DNA of 22,995 bases, taken from a virus. Below the pieces are notes generated by a model that worked only from the letters and a program-made list of their open reading frames with translations, was not told where the DNA came from and searched no databases. Both the position numbers and the translations under genes were made by a program. Of the stretch, positions 15,004 to 21,633 are shown piece after piece (the stretch's first letter is position 1; the number at the start of each line of letters is the position of its first letter). The stretch covers positions 1 through 22,995 of IMG/VR virus record IMGVR_UViG_3300032289_001477; one strand, written 5' to 3'.

Positions 15004-15759
15004 TTATTCAAGATCCTTGATTACTTCTTTAATCCAGTCTAAGTGATCGCTGATTCTTGTATGTCCGCTTTGATGTCCATAACGAGAGTCAGGATTCTTA
15101 CCTGTTGTCATAACACAAGAATGAATTCCTGCAAGTTTGTTTCCTATAAAAAGACCTCCTCCACTATCCCCAGAAGCAATCAAAAATTCTAGAGAGGTTT
15201 TCTTGCCGGGTCCAGATGGTGAGCAGACTATCAATCCTCTATCAATTTTATCTATATAATTAGATCCTGCTCTTTTTTTACTATCTGAGATTTTAGCACC
15301 AGTAATAAAAGTACCCGTGATACCAAAACCACTCATTGTACATAATTTATTAGTCTCGTCTTTATCCTCGTATAATTCTGGATAAAAATTAAGATCAATA
15401 TTTTCAGCTAATAATCCTATAGCAATATCGTTATAGCCAAAAACATTATCTTTAAAATCATTATGATAAATAATTTTCTGAATATGAATTTTTTTATCAG
15501 CTATGGTAATAGAACAAGACTCACACTCCTTGACAACATGCGCTGCTGTTAGTATAATTCTGGGTTGGACAACTACTCCAGAAGCACAAAAAGAAGTTCC
15601 ATCCTTGTATTTACCACATATCATTCCTACATAATCAAATTTTTTACCAAATTCAACATAATGAGAATCCGGAATATTTGGGTCTATAGTACCAGCAAAA
15701 GAAATACAGAACAAAAAGATTAGAGTAGTAAAACCTAATACTTTTATAATACTCTGCAT
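15004..15759 (-). CDS. Secreted trypsin-like (S1 family) serine protease
   Basis: This 251-residue protein has a signal peptide at residues 1-22 (hydrophobic VLGFTTLIFLFCIS, likely cut after SFA). The S1 triad is complete: His74 in ILTAAHVV, Asp111 in YNDIAIGLL and Ser199 in SGDSGGGLF. GMICGKYKDGTSFCASGVVV is the usual strand before the His. Seven cysteines in the mature part could form disulfides outside the cytoplasm. It would act in the periplasm or outside the cell, on host surface or competitor proteins. The gene has its own GGGTGTATA motif 42 nt upstream and an AGAGGTG ribosome site. Such proteases are rare in phages, so recent acquisition is an inference. Confidence 0.9.
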   Translation of the reverse strand: MQSIIKVLGFTTLIFLFCISFAGTIDPNIPDSHYVEFGKKFDYVGMICGKYKDGTSFCASGVVVQPRIILTAAHVVKECESCSITIADKKIHIQKIIYHNDFKDNVFGYNDIAIGLLAENIDLNFYPELYEDKDETNKLCTMSGFGITGTFITGAKISDSKKRAGSNYIDKIDRGLIVCSPSGPGKKTSLEFLIASGDSGGGLFIGNKLAGIHSCVMTTGKNPDSRYGHQSGHTRISDHLDWIKEVIKDLE

Positions 15760-15800
15760 AGCACACCTCTACATTTATAAAGTTTCTTTAACCTTATTAA

Positions 15801-15809
15801 TATACACCC
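15801..15809 (-). promoter_or_regulatory. GGGTGTATA promoter-like motif before the protease
   Basis: GGGTGTATATT lies in the 73-nt gap 42 nt before the protease start, matching the spacing (40-48 nt) of the copies at 4660 and 5043. Confidence 0.5.
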
Positions 15810-15832
15810 GACTATAATTAGTTATGTCTTTA

Positions 15833-16837
15833 TTATAGTACTTTAGATGCTATTAGGCAGCCTTTTGATACAGCGTGTAGTGGGTCTCCAGCATGACGAA
15901 CTACTTTTAATGATAAAGGAAAACTATTCTCTTCAAGTTTTTTAGTAAAAATATCTATATATCCTTTTGCCTGAGAAGTTCCCCCAGCCACAACAACAGT
16001 TAATGGATCCTTAAATTTTGGTAAAGATTTATGATTCTTTAAAGCCATGCTTAGTTGCTTGGTGGTATAATCTATCAGCCTATCGTAGTATGCAGATACA
16101 GCAGCTAAAACAGGATTTTCTACTGGTTGACCAATAATAAAATCACCACCCTCTTTCTCTGCCTGAACAACACTATCCGGTTCACCAGTTGCTACAGCAC
16201 TCATTCTATCGATCCAATCTCCAGACTTTGTGGTACTAAAGACCACTGTTGGCTCACCATTAAGCATCACGCAAACATTGGTCATTCCTGCCCCACAGCT
16301 AATAGCAATACCAGTATAATCTTCACTCTCTAATTCAGCATAACAAAGAGCTTCTGCTTCATTAATTGCTCTAGCTTCATAGCCACATTCAGCTAAAATA
16401 GTCTTTACAACATCTTCATGATAACCAACATCAAAATCTTCATCTTCTTGATCTACTGGTTGTGCTGGTACACAAAATACTAATTTCTCGCCGGGTTCAG
16501 ATGCTTGTCCGACTACTTCCTTTAAAATAAAAGCCAATATTCTTTTAGCATCTTTTTCTTTGGAAGATACTACTCCCTTGTACATTGGTCTTTTAGCGGT
16601 GTCATTACGTTCGATGGCTTTCTCTATAGCGTCCTTCCCAAGGAGAATAAATGAGTTATCAGCGTCTTTAATAAAGACTTTGCCCGTCAACCCCTTTTCA
16701 ATCATTTTAGTTGCTACGGGCGTTGTGGGCTTGATGACATAAAAAGCATCTCTAAAATCCTTATATTCTACTTTACCATTATTATTTTCGCTAGAAAGTA
16801 CAATATAACTAGTTCCTACATCCAATCCCTTTGACAT
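15833..16837 (-). CDS. Actin-fold ATPase (ParM/MreB-like)
   Basis: This 334-residue protein has the actin-superfamily nucleotide site: phosphate-1 loop GLDVGTSYI (4-12), connect-1 INEAEALCYAEL (158-169), phosphate-2 loop IAISCGAGMTNVCV (177-190) and adenosine motif VVVAGGTSQAKGY (281-293). Length fits bacterial actins, and it lacks the DnaK substrate domain. Plasmid and phage actins form filaments that move or position DNA. It follows the membrane protein by only 3 nt and starts with a good AAGGGGT site, so the two probably work together. Whether it polymerises, or belongs instead to a non-filament ATPase branch, cannot be told here. It is the last gene of its operon. Confidence 0.83.
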   Translation of the reverse strand: MSKGLDVGTSYIVLSSENNNGKVEYKDFRDAFYVIKPTTPVATKMIEKGLTGKVFIKDADNSFILLGKDAIEKAIERNDTAKRPMYKGVVSSKEKDAKRILAFILKEVVGQASEPGEKLVFCVPAQPVDQEDEDFDVGYHEDVVKTILAECGYEARAINEAEALCYAELESEDYTGIAISCGAGMTNVCVMLNGEPTVVFSTTKSGDWIDRMSAVATGEPDSVVQAEKEGGDFIIGQPVENPVLAAVSAYYDRLIDYTTKQLSMALKNHKSLPKFKDPLTVVVAGGTSQAKGYIDIFTKKLEENSFPLSLKVVRHAGDPLHAVSKGCLIASKVL

Positions 16838-16840
16838 TTT

Positions 16841-17152
16841 TTACCCCTTCATATTTTTGAGCTTATTAATTGATGACTCAATATTCTCTTCGGATTCTTT
16901 TTTGTCTCCAAGAGACGAGTATTTCTTTTCTAAGCCTGTAGTTTTAATATCTATCACATATTTAGTATCGTTAATACTAATTTTATCCTCTTTCTTTTCT
17001 TGGTCTTTCTCAAAAAAAGACTTCGGCTTAATGCTATATACACCCTTTTCGGTATTAATTCTACCTAGAATATAACCAATTAATGTGCCAAATGCACATA
17101 GAATAACTAAAACTATTACTAGCAGTGATGTCTGATCTATATTTATATTCAT
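16841..17152 (-). CDS. Single-pass membrane protein with charged cytoplasmic tail
   Basis: This 103-residue protein has one strong membrane helix at about residues 8-30 (SLLVIVLVILCAFGTLIGYI). A long polar tail follows, rich in Lys and Glu, with a helical end (ESEENIESSINKLKNMKG). No catalytic motif is seen. It overlaps the RuvB stop by 4 nt and precedes the actin-like gene by 3 nt. From context I infer a membrane anchor for the actin-like protein or the RuvB motor. It could instead be a spanin-like or generic inner-membrane protein, but no lysis genes are nearby. Confidence 0.75.
   Translation of the reverse strand: MNINIDQTSLLVIVLVILCAFGTLIGYILGRINTEKGVYSIKPKSFFEKDQEKKEDKISINDTKYVIDIKTTGLEKKYSSLGDKKESEENIESSINKLKNMKG
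17037..17045 (-). promoter_or_regulatory. Intragenic GGGTGTATA copy
   Basis: This is the same 9-mer as the three intergenic motifs, here inside the membrane-protein gene and about 200 nt before the actin-like start. It lacks the usual 40-48 nt spacing, so chance is likely. Confidence 0.2.
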
Positions 17153-18045
17153 TCAATCTTGCCTATAACACGACCTTTTTGAGTTCTATGAACAAAACCT
17201 TTTCTCATTAGATATGGTTCTATACTATTTTCTATGGTTTCTATAGCAATTCCAGTTAATGAAGAAATTGATTTTAGGCCCAGAGGAGTCATCCTGGACT
17301 TCTCCAACACACCAATATACAATCTATCATACACATCCAGACCATATTTATCTATACCTTGAATATTGAAAATATCGTCAACAGAAACATCATTATTATG
17401 ACAAGATTTATAATTTTTGTACCATTGAAGTCTTGCATTAAGAATACGAGGGGTTCCTTTGCTTCTTTTTGCAATTTCCAAGAGGTCTGCATCGTCTATG
17501 ACTATCTCTAATTTTTCAGAATTCAATCTTGCTAGTTTAGCAAGATCATTATCGCTATAAAATGATAGGTGTTCTTTGATAGTAAATCTGTCGTAGAATG
17601 GCTGACTTAAACTACCTCCGCTTGTTGTTGCTCCCACAAGAGTAAACATAGGAATATCAATAGTCTGTGGTTCATTCTCTACTGTAATACTCAGTACAAA
17701 ATCTTCCATCACCGGATACAAAAATTCTTCCACAAGCTTAGGAAGTCTGTGTATTTCGTCAATAAACAGAACCGAGCGAGGAGCAATCCCCATTAAATAT
17801 GGGAGGATATTCTTAGGGCTTCGCAGATTTGCGGCATTTGCCGTATACAGATTAACATTAAGTTCCGTAGCGATAGCACTTGCTATGGTGGTCTTTCCAA
17901 GGCCAGGAGGGCCGTCTATTAAAACATGAGGCATCACAGCGCCCGCGTTTTTACAACCGACCACAGACACTCTTAGACGCTCTATAACAGAGTCCTGACC
18001 AACGATTTCATCAAACTTAGAAGGCCGGATTACGTTCCTCGTCAT
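17149..18045 (-). CDS. ruvB: RuvB-like Holliday-junction branch-migration ATPase
   Basis: This 298-residue AAA+ protein aligns with RuvB throughout. It has FDEIVGQDSVIERL, Walker A GPPGLGKTT (45-53), Walker B LFIDEIHRL (93-101), sensor-1 LVGATT (136-141), QPFYDRF (148-154) at the arginine-finger region, sensor-2 KGTPRI (196-201) and a C-terminal winged helix ending EPYLMRKGFVHRTQKGRV (276-293). It is shorter than the usual 330-350 residues, mainly at the N-terminus and in the beta-hairpin area that contacts RuvA. It may move branched DNA during phage recombination-dependent replication. It overlaps the upstream RuvA-III-like gene by 29 nt. Confidence 0.92.
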   Translation of the reverse strand: MTRNVIRPSKFDEIVGQDSVIERLRVSVVGCKNAGAVMPHVLIDGPPGLGKTTIASAIATELNVNLYTANAANLRSPKNILPYLMGIAPRSVLFIDEIHRLPKLVEEFLYPVMEDFVLSITVENEPQTIDIPMFTLVGATTSGGSLSQPFYDRFTIKEHLSFYSDNDLAKLARLNSEKLEIVIDDADLLEIAKRSKGTPRILNARLQWYKNYKSCHNNDVSVDDIFNIQGIDKYGLDVYDRLYIGVLEKSRMTPLGLKSISSLTGIAIETIENSIEPYLMRKGFVHRTQKGRVIGKIE

Positions 18046-18475
18046 TATTATTTTCTCCCAAAGATTCCAAGGTTTGTTTAATTAGCAATATACAATCATT
18101 AACAGGATTTTGTCTAAAACTATTCCTGAGCAATTGTTCTGACTCTGACTTAGTAAAACCATAGTCAACCAATGTTATAACACACTTATTCAATACGTCA
18201 ACCGAAATATCTTCTTTTGGTGCTTTTATAGTAGATAGGCTAACAAAATGTTTCTCCTCGTCTACTGCTATTTTTTTCTGTTTATTCGGTATTTGATATA
18301 CAATCTTTAGGCGAAGTATTTGTTTTGGCTTAAAGATAAAACCACAATCACATACCACCTTAAAGTTTTTTGTTTGTGTTTCCTTGAGAGATAACCAGTG
18401 AGTATAACCACATCTAGGATTTTTGCACAAATATCTGAAATGAGCATCGTATTCAGTCGGTTTCTGGTTTATCAT
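18017..18475 (-). CDS. Zinc-ribbon protein with RuvA domain-III-like C-terminus
   Basis: This 152-residue protein starts with a probable zinc ribbon: Cys17 and Cys22 (CKNPRC) and Cys42 and Cys44 (CDC). Residues about 92-138 (VLNKCVITLVDYGFTKSESE, LLIKQTLESL) fit the small three-helix domain III of RuvA, the part that binds and regulates RuvB. The four-way-junction domains I and II of RuvA are missing. I infer a phage adapter that loads the neighbouring RuvB onto DNA through the zinc ribbon. The 29-nt overlap with RuvB and 23-nt overlap upstream point to coupled translation. The RuvA-III match is by pattern and context only. Confidence 0.65.
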   Translation of the reverse strand: MINQKPTEYDAHFRYLCKNPRCGYTHWLSLKETQTKNFKVVCDCGFIFKPKQILRLKIVYQIPNKQKKIAVDEEKHFVSLSTIKAPKEDISVDVLNKCVITLVDYGFTKSESEQLLRNSFRQNPVNDCILLIKQTLESLGENNNDEERNPAF

Positions 18476-18869
18476 AGTATTTTAAATGGTCTGGTACATA
18501 AAAGAGGAAATCGTTTGATTCACTATCATAAGCTGTTTCTATCAATCCCTTATTAACTAGTACTTGCAAGAGATTACTAACCATTCTTTCGTTAAAAGAA
18601 TTTATCATATCGGTAAATGTTTTATCCGAAATTATATATCTAGTATCATTTGTTTTTTTATTAACTTGCTTACGAACTATAGATTTTGCTATGATCTCAC
18701 ATTCATTATAAGAAAGTATCTTATCTATTTCTGTTTGTTCATCGACTGTTAATTCAGTGTATGTTCTATTGTCATCTTCTTCTGATTTTGATCCGAAACT
18801 ATTAAACACTAATAGTCTTGAGGTATCAATAAACTCTTCAAAATCACTAATAATATACCAGTCTGACAT
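18453..18869 (-). CDS. Hypothetical protein, possible winged-helix
   Basis: This 138-residue protein starts MSDWYIISDFEEFI. Residues about 80-128 (ISDKTFTDMINSFNERMVSN, LLQVLVNKGLIETAYD, FLFYVPDHL) follow a helix-helix-wing order that could be a winged helix. Confidence is low. No cysteine cluster or membrane segment is present. An AAAGGAAC site precedes the start, and the 3' end overlaps the zinc-ribbon gene. Confidence 0.65.
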   Translation of the reverse strand: MSDWYIISDFEEFIDTSRLLVFNSFGSKSEEDDNRTYTELTVDEQTEIDKILSYNECEIIAKSIVRKQVNKKTNDTRYIISDKTFTDMINSFNERMVSNLLQVLVNKGLIETAYDSESNDFLFYVPDHLKYYDKPETD

Positions 18870-18879
18870 AGTTGTTCCT

Positions 18880-19284
18880 TTAGTTTAAGATATCAAACAA
18901 ACCCCTATAATATATAGGCTGTTGTAAAAAATGTTTAGCGTTTGCTTCTAAATGCTTTCTATAACTAATATTTATAGAGTCTACTATAAAATATTTATTT
19001 TTCCATACTGCTTGACCAGCATAGTTACTCCCCAAATACTGAAAGGTATTACCCTTGTCAGTATTGGAGATATAACTATTCACAGGAATCGACTTCGATG
19101 GAAAACCATAAGCATACCACACATTTGGTGAAATCTCAACAGCTTCATTTAACGCATCATATAGCCATTTGCCCCAAGCATCCCACGATTCAGGATCAAA
19201 CTTGAAATAATGTTTATGCTGACTCTCTAAATTGTCCTGACTATCATCGTCATCGTAGTTGTCATTTTCATAATCTTCGTGCAT
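18880..19284 (-). CDS. Hypothetical protein with acidic N-terminus
   Basis: This 134-residue protein has a very acidic start (HEDYENDNYDDDDSQDN). A Trp/Tyr-rich region follows (FDPESWDAWGKWLYDALNEA, VWYAYGFPSKSIPVNSYISN). I recognise no family. The acidic tail type resembles DNA mimics or partner-binding tails, but there is no further evidence. Its ribosome site GGTGAAAT is the same as that of the upstream primase-like gene. Confidence 0.65.
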   Translation of the reverse strand: MHEDYENDNYDDDDSQDNLESQHKHYFKFDPESWDAWGKWLYDALNEAVEISPNVWYAYGFPSKSIPVNSYISNTDKGNTFQYLGSNYAGQAVWKNKYFIVDSINISYRKHLEANAKHFLQQPIYYRGLFDILN

Positions 19285-19287
19285 ATT

Positions 19288-20475
19288 TCACCCGATACAA
19301 AACTTGTCACTAATCTGATTTGCCAAGTCTCTGGCAGCACCAGAAAGGAATCGGTTGTTACTGAAATACAACGCTGTAGACGCTTGGTTGAGGTACTCGA
19401 CCACCGTTTTTAAAAGTTTGGCCTGTGACTCACTCAAATCTAAACCGCTATTGCCAGCATGAGAAGGTAGTGCTGGCGAAGGATCACCATAAGTCTTCTC
19501 ATAATTATTGCCAAAAGACTTATTGCACTTATAATCAACATACTTATTAGGATCTTCTTTATTAAGGCTGTAAGTCTTACCAAAGTCTCCCCACGCATTA
19601 TCTTTAGTATTCTTTTGACAACAACTATCAGAGACACTATTAGTATAGACTGTTTTTTGACTATTAAGTTCATTCAGAATCTTTGTGGCAGCATCAAAAC
19701 TTACTGGAAGTCCATTATTATCAGACTTCTTATAAGTTTCACGCCACTTATCAAACCAAGCATCACTAGTAGCATTAGGAACAATATTTACTGTTGCTGG
19801 TTGACCAGTTAATGCAGCTATTAAATCTTGAACATTAACGATCTGACCAGTTGAACCTTGAAGAACAGTAGAGTAGTAAGAAGCTTTCTTCTCCCAGCAC
19901 TTACGCCACCAAGTATAAGGAACTCGATAAATCTGATTAGTCTTGATGGCTCGTGCATCTCCTCCAAAGTAATTTACCAACTTCTTCTGAAGACCATTCC
20001 AATTTTGTTTATTGATGTGTCTGCTATTTTTATCCAAAATCCAATAAACCTGATAACCATTACGGGTATCAACAACCCAACTAGGAGTTACCGAAAAACT
20101 ATTGATCTTATCAAGAGTAGCCTGCTTAAACCTCATAACCTCTTTTGAGGAAAGATAGTTACCAGTAGAATCTCGCCCAGCATCAATATCAACAAAGCAG
20201 GAGCGGAACTCATTAATAGCATATTGCTTTCGTCCACCGTTCACATAAAAGTAAACATCTGAACTATTATTTAGATTAGCATGAACCGCTAGAGTTAGAT
20301 CAGCAGTATGAGACATAGTACTGATTTTTTTACGAGGATCTCCATTGTAACAATAAATATTTTGCTCGCCACCAAAAGAGTGGATAAACTTTCCTCTCAT
20401 TTCGCAGTCCCGTTGATTAAAAGCTTGATTAGTTTTATTATCGTAGGGATTAAAACCAAGTTCCATCTTAAACAT
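19288..20475 (-). CDS. AEP-superfamily (RepB-type) primase-like protein
   Basis: Residues about 55-195 of this 395-residue protein match archaeo-eukaryotic-type primases of the RepB_primase group. The hhhDhD metal motif is CFVDIDAG (93-100), the second motif is VVDTRNGYQVYWIL (134-147), and the third is GGDARAIKTNQIYRVPYTWW (171-190), in place of the common RxPGxxNxK. The second half is Asn/Ser/Lys-rich with several cysteines and no recognised helicase. It may prime DNA synthesis or replication restart. The usual fused helicase is absent, and whether it lies elsewhere in the genome cannot be seen. It ends 3 nt before the next gene. Confidence 0.7.
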   Translation of the reverse strand: MFKMELGFNPYDNKTNQAFNQRDCEMRGKFIHSFGGEQNIYCYNGDPRKKISTMSHTADLTLAVHANLNNSSDVYFYVNGGRKQYAINEFRSCFVDIDAGRDSTGNYLSSKEVMRFKQATLDKINSFSVTPSWVVDTRNGYQVYWILDKNSRHINKQNWNGLQKKLVNYFGGDARAIKTNQIYRVPYTWWRKCWEKKASYYSTVLQGSTGQIVNVQDLIAALTGQPATVNIVPNATSDAWFDKWRETYKKSDNNGLPVSFDAATKILNELNSQKTVYTNSVSDSCCQKNTKDNAWGDFGKTYSLNKEDPNKYVDYKCNKSFGNNYEKTYGDPSPALPSHAGNSGLDLSESQAKLLKTVVEYLNQASTALYFSNNRFLSGAARDLANQISDKFCIG

Positions 20476-20546
20476 ATTTCACCATTAATTTTAAATAATC
20501 TCAAACCATATCGGGATAGTAACCTTTACTATCATTAGCGATATAA

Positions 20547-20633
20547 AATAGCGGGAGGGAATCGAACCCTCTCAAATAGCGTATGAATCATTCGATACTA
20601 GAGGCTATTATCTTAGTCGCCAGACTCCACTAA
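20547..20633 (-). tRNA. tRNA-like element, isotype unassigned (possibly degenerate)
   Basis: The 3' half is clear: a T-arm GAGGG-TTCGATT-CCCTC followed by CCGCTAT, which pairs with TTAGTGG at the 5' end through one wobble and one end mismatch. The 87-nt length suits a long-variable-arm tRNA, and GTAT-c-GAA/TTC-ATAC could be that arm. However, I cannot fit a normal D-arm (no GG pair in place) or a convincing anticodon loop with U33, and there is no encoded CCA. It may be a decayed tRNA or another structured RNA in the gap after rIIB. Confidence 0.4.
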
Positions 20634-20648
20634 TTCTTTTAATCAACA

Positions 20649-20698
20649 AGGATGCGAATTATCGTAATCATCCAGGATACGAATTGTCGTAATCATCC
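20649..20698 (-). repeat. 25-bp tandem duplication at the rIIB 3' end
   Basis: Two adjacent 25-bp copies differ at two positions. The first encodes the final DDYDNSYPG of the protein. Because 25 is not a multiple of three, the second copy lies in another frame, downstream of the stop. Confidence 0.8.
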
Positions 20699-21540
20699 TC
20701 GTCCTCAAAATCCTCATCTTCATCTTCATCTTCAAACTGATCCCAATAGCTTTCATCATAATCATTCAGATAATCGTCCTCATCATCTTCGTAATCATCT
20801 TGACTAAAATCAGCCTTATAAAGAGGCTTGAGCAATTCGCCCTCATATTCACCAACTACTTCGTAGCGACAAGTGCGAAGTTTTTCATGGTTGCAATCGC
20901 TAGGAACACTAACAACATCCTTGGGATTAATCTTGACGATCACAATCTTATCCCCAGCATCCAGATTTCCATAACTAGCAACATAATTCAATGCTCCAGC
21001 ATGAAGTCCATCTGAACAACCACGACTACGATCATCGTCTACCTTTGCTCGTTGCATTTGGCAGACCTTGCCGACACTATTATCAAAAACTCCCCTATAC
21101 TTATCCTTAAAGTCTGAACGAACAGCCTTATAAGCAAGGAAATAACCATCCTCAGTAATAGGTAGATGCTCATGCTCCAAGAAATCATACAGTTCCTTTT
21201 GACTCTGCATACTTGGATTTTCCATGAGATTATTCAGGAAATTAACAAGGGGCTGGAACGGCAATCCCTTGCTCATAAACTCCAGAATACGCTTACTAAT
21301 ACTACCATGAACTTGCTCACCCTCATAAAGAACCTGTCCATTCTTGATCTCTACAAGACCATCACTGAAAGTAGCAACAGCCTTTTGAACATCAACAACT
21401 TCCAACAGTTCCTCTGCTGTAGCAGAGGGAAGTTTTTCCAGAATCAACTTATAGTTGATATGATCCGGCAACACTTGATAACTCTGGTTATTAAGAACCA
21501 GCGTCAAATTACCATCAACAAACATAAATGGAACAGCCAT
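20668..21540 (-). CDS. rIIB: rIIB-like protein
   Basis: This 290-residue protein matches T4 rIIB strongly over residues about 45-225: QKAVATFSDGLVEIKNGQVL, RILEFMSKGLPFQPLVNFL, NLMENPSMQSQKELYDFLEH, ITEDGYFLAYKAVRSDF, FDNSVGKVCQMQRAKVDDD, GCSDGLHAGALNYV and KINPKDVVSVPSD. The N-terminal helix-turn-helix of T4 rIIB is not present. The C-terminus instead is a long Asp/Glu-rich tail (residues about 235-290). In T4, rII proteins protect infected cells against RexAB-type exclusion and affect lysis timing, with membrane association. A TAGGAGT site precedes the start, and a sigma-70-like promoter lies 45-72 nt upstream. Confidence 0.9.
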   Translation of the reverse strand: MAVPFMFVDGNLTLVLNNQSYQVLPDHINYKLILEKLPSATAEELLEVVDVQKAVATFSDGLVEIKNGQVLYEGEQVHGSISKRILEFMSKGLPFQPLVNFLNNLMENPSMQSQKELYDFLEHEHLPITEDGYFLAYKAVRSDFKDKYRGVFDNSVGKVCQMQRAKVDDDRSRGCSDGLHAGALNYVASYGNLDAGDKIVIVKINPKDVVSVPSDCNHEKLRTCRYEVVGEYEGELLKPLYKADFSQDDYEDDEDDYLNDYDESYWDQFEDEDEDEDFEDEDDYDNSYPG

Positions 21541-21584
21541 AATCCGAACTCCTAGTTTATAGTTACGATACCCGTGATACTGTC

Positions 21585-21612
21585 ATTTTACACTAATCGG
21601 CAAGCTTGTCAA
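21585..21612 (-). promoter_or_regulatory. Sigma-70-like promoter before rIIB
   Basis: TTGACA, a 16-bp spacer and TAAAAT lie in the 93-nt gap between rIIA-like and rIIB genes. Position and consensus fit an early promoter read by host polymerase. Confidence 0.65.
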
Positions 21613-21633
21613 GGGGTCTTGAATAATTTCTGA

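Noticed and set aside
19440-19673. Second minus-strand frame of 77 codons within the primase-like gene
   Set aside because: It is out of frame with, and entirely inside, the larger gene, has no ribosome site and has a hydrophobic composition with no signal or domain pattern.
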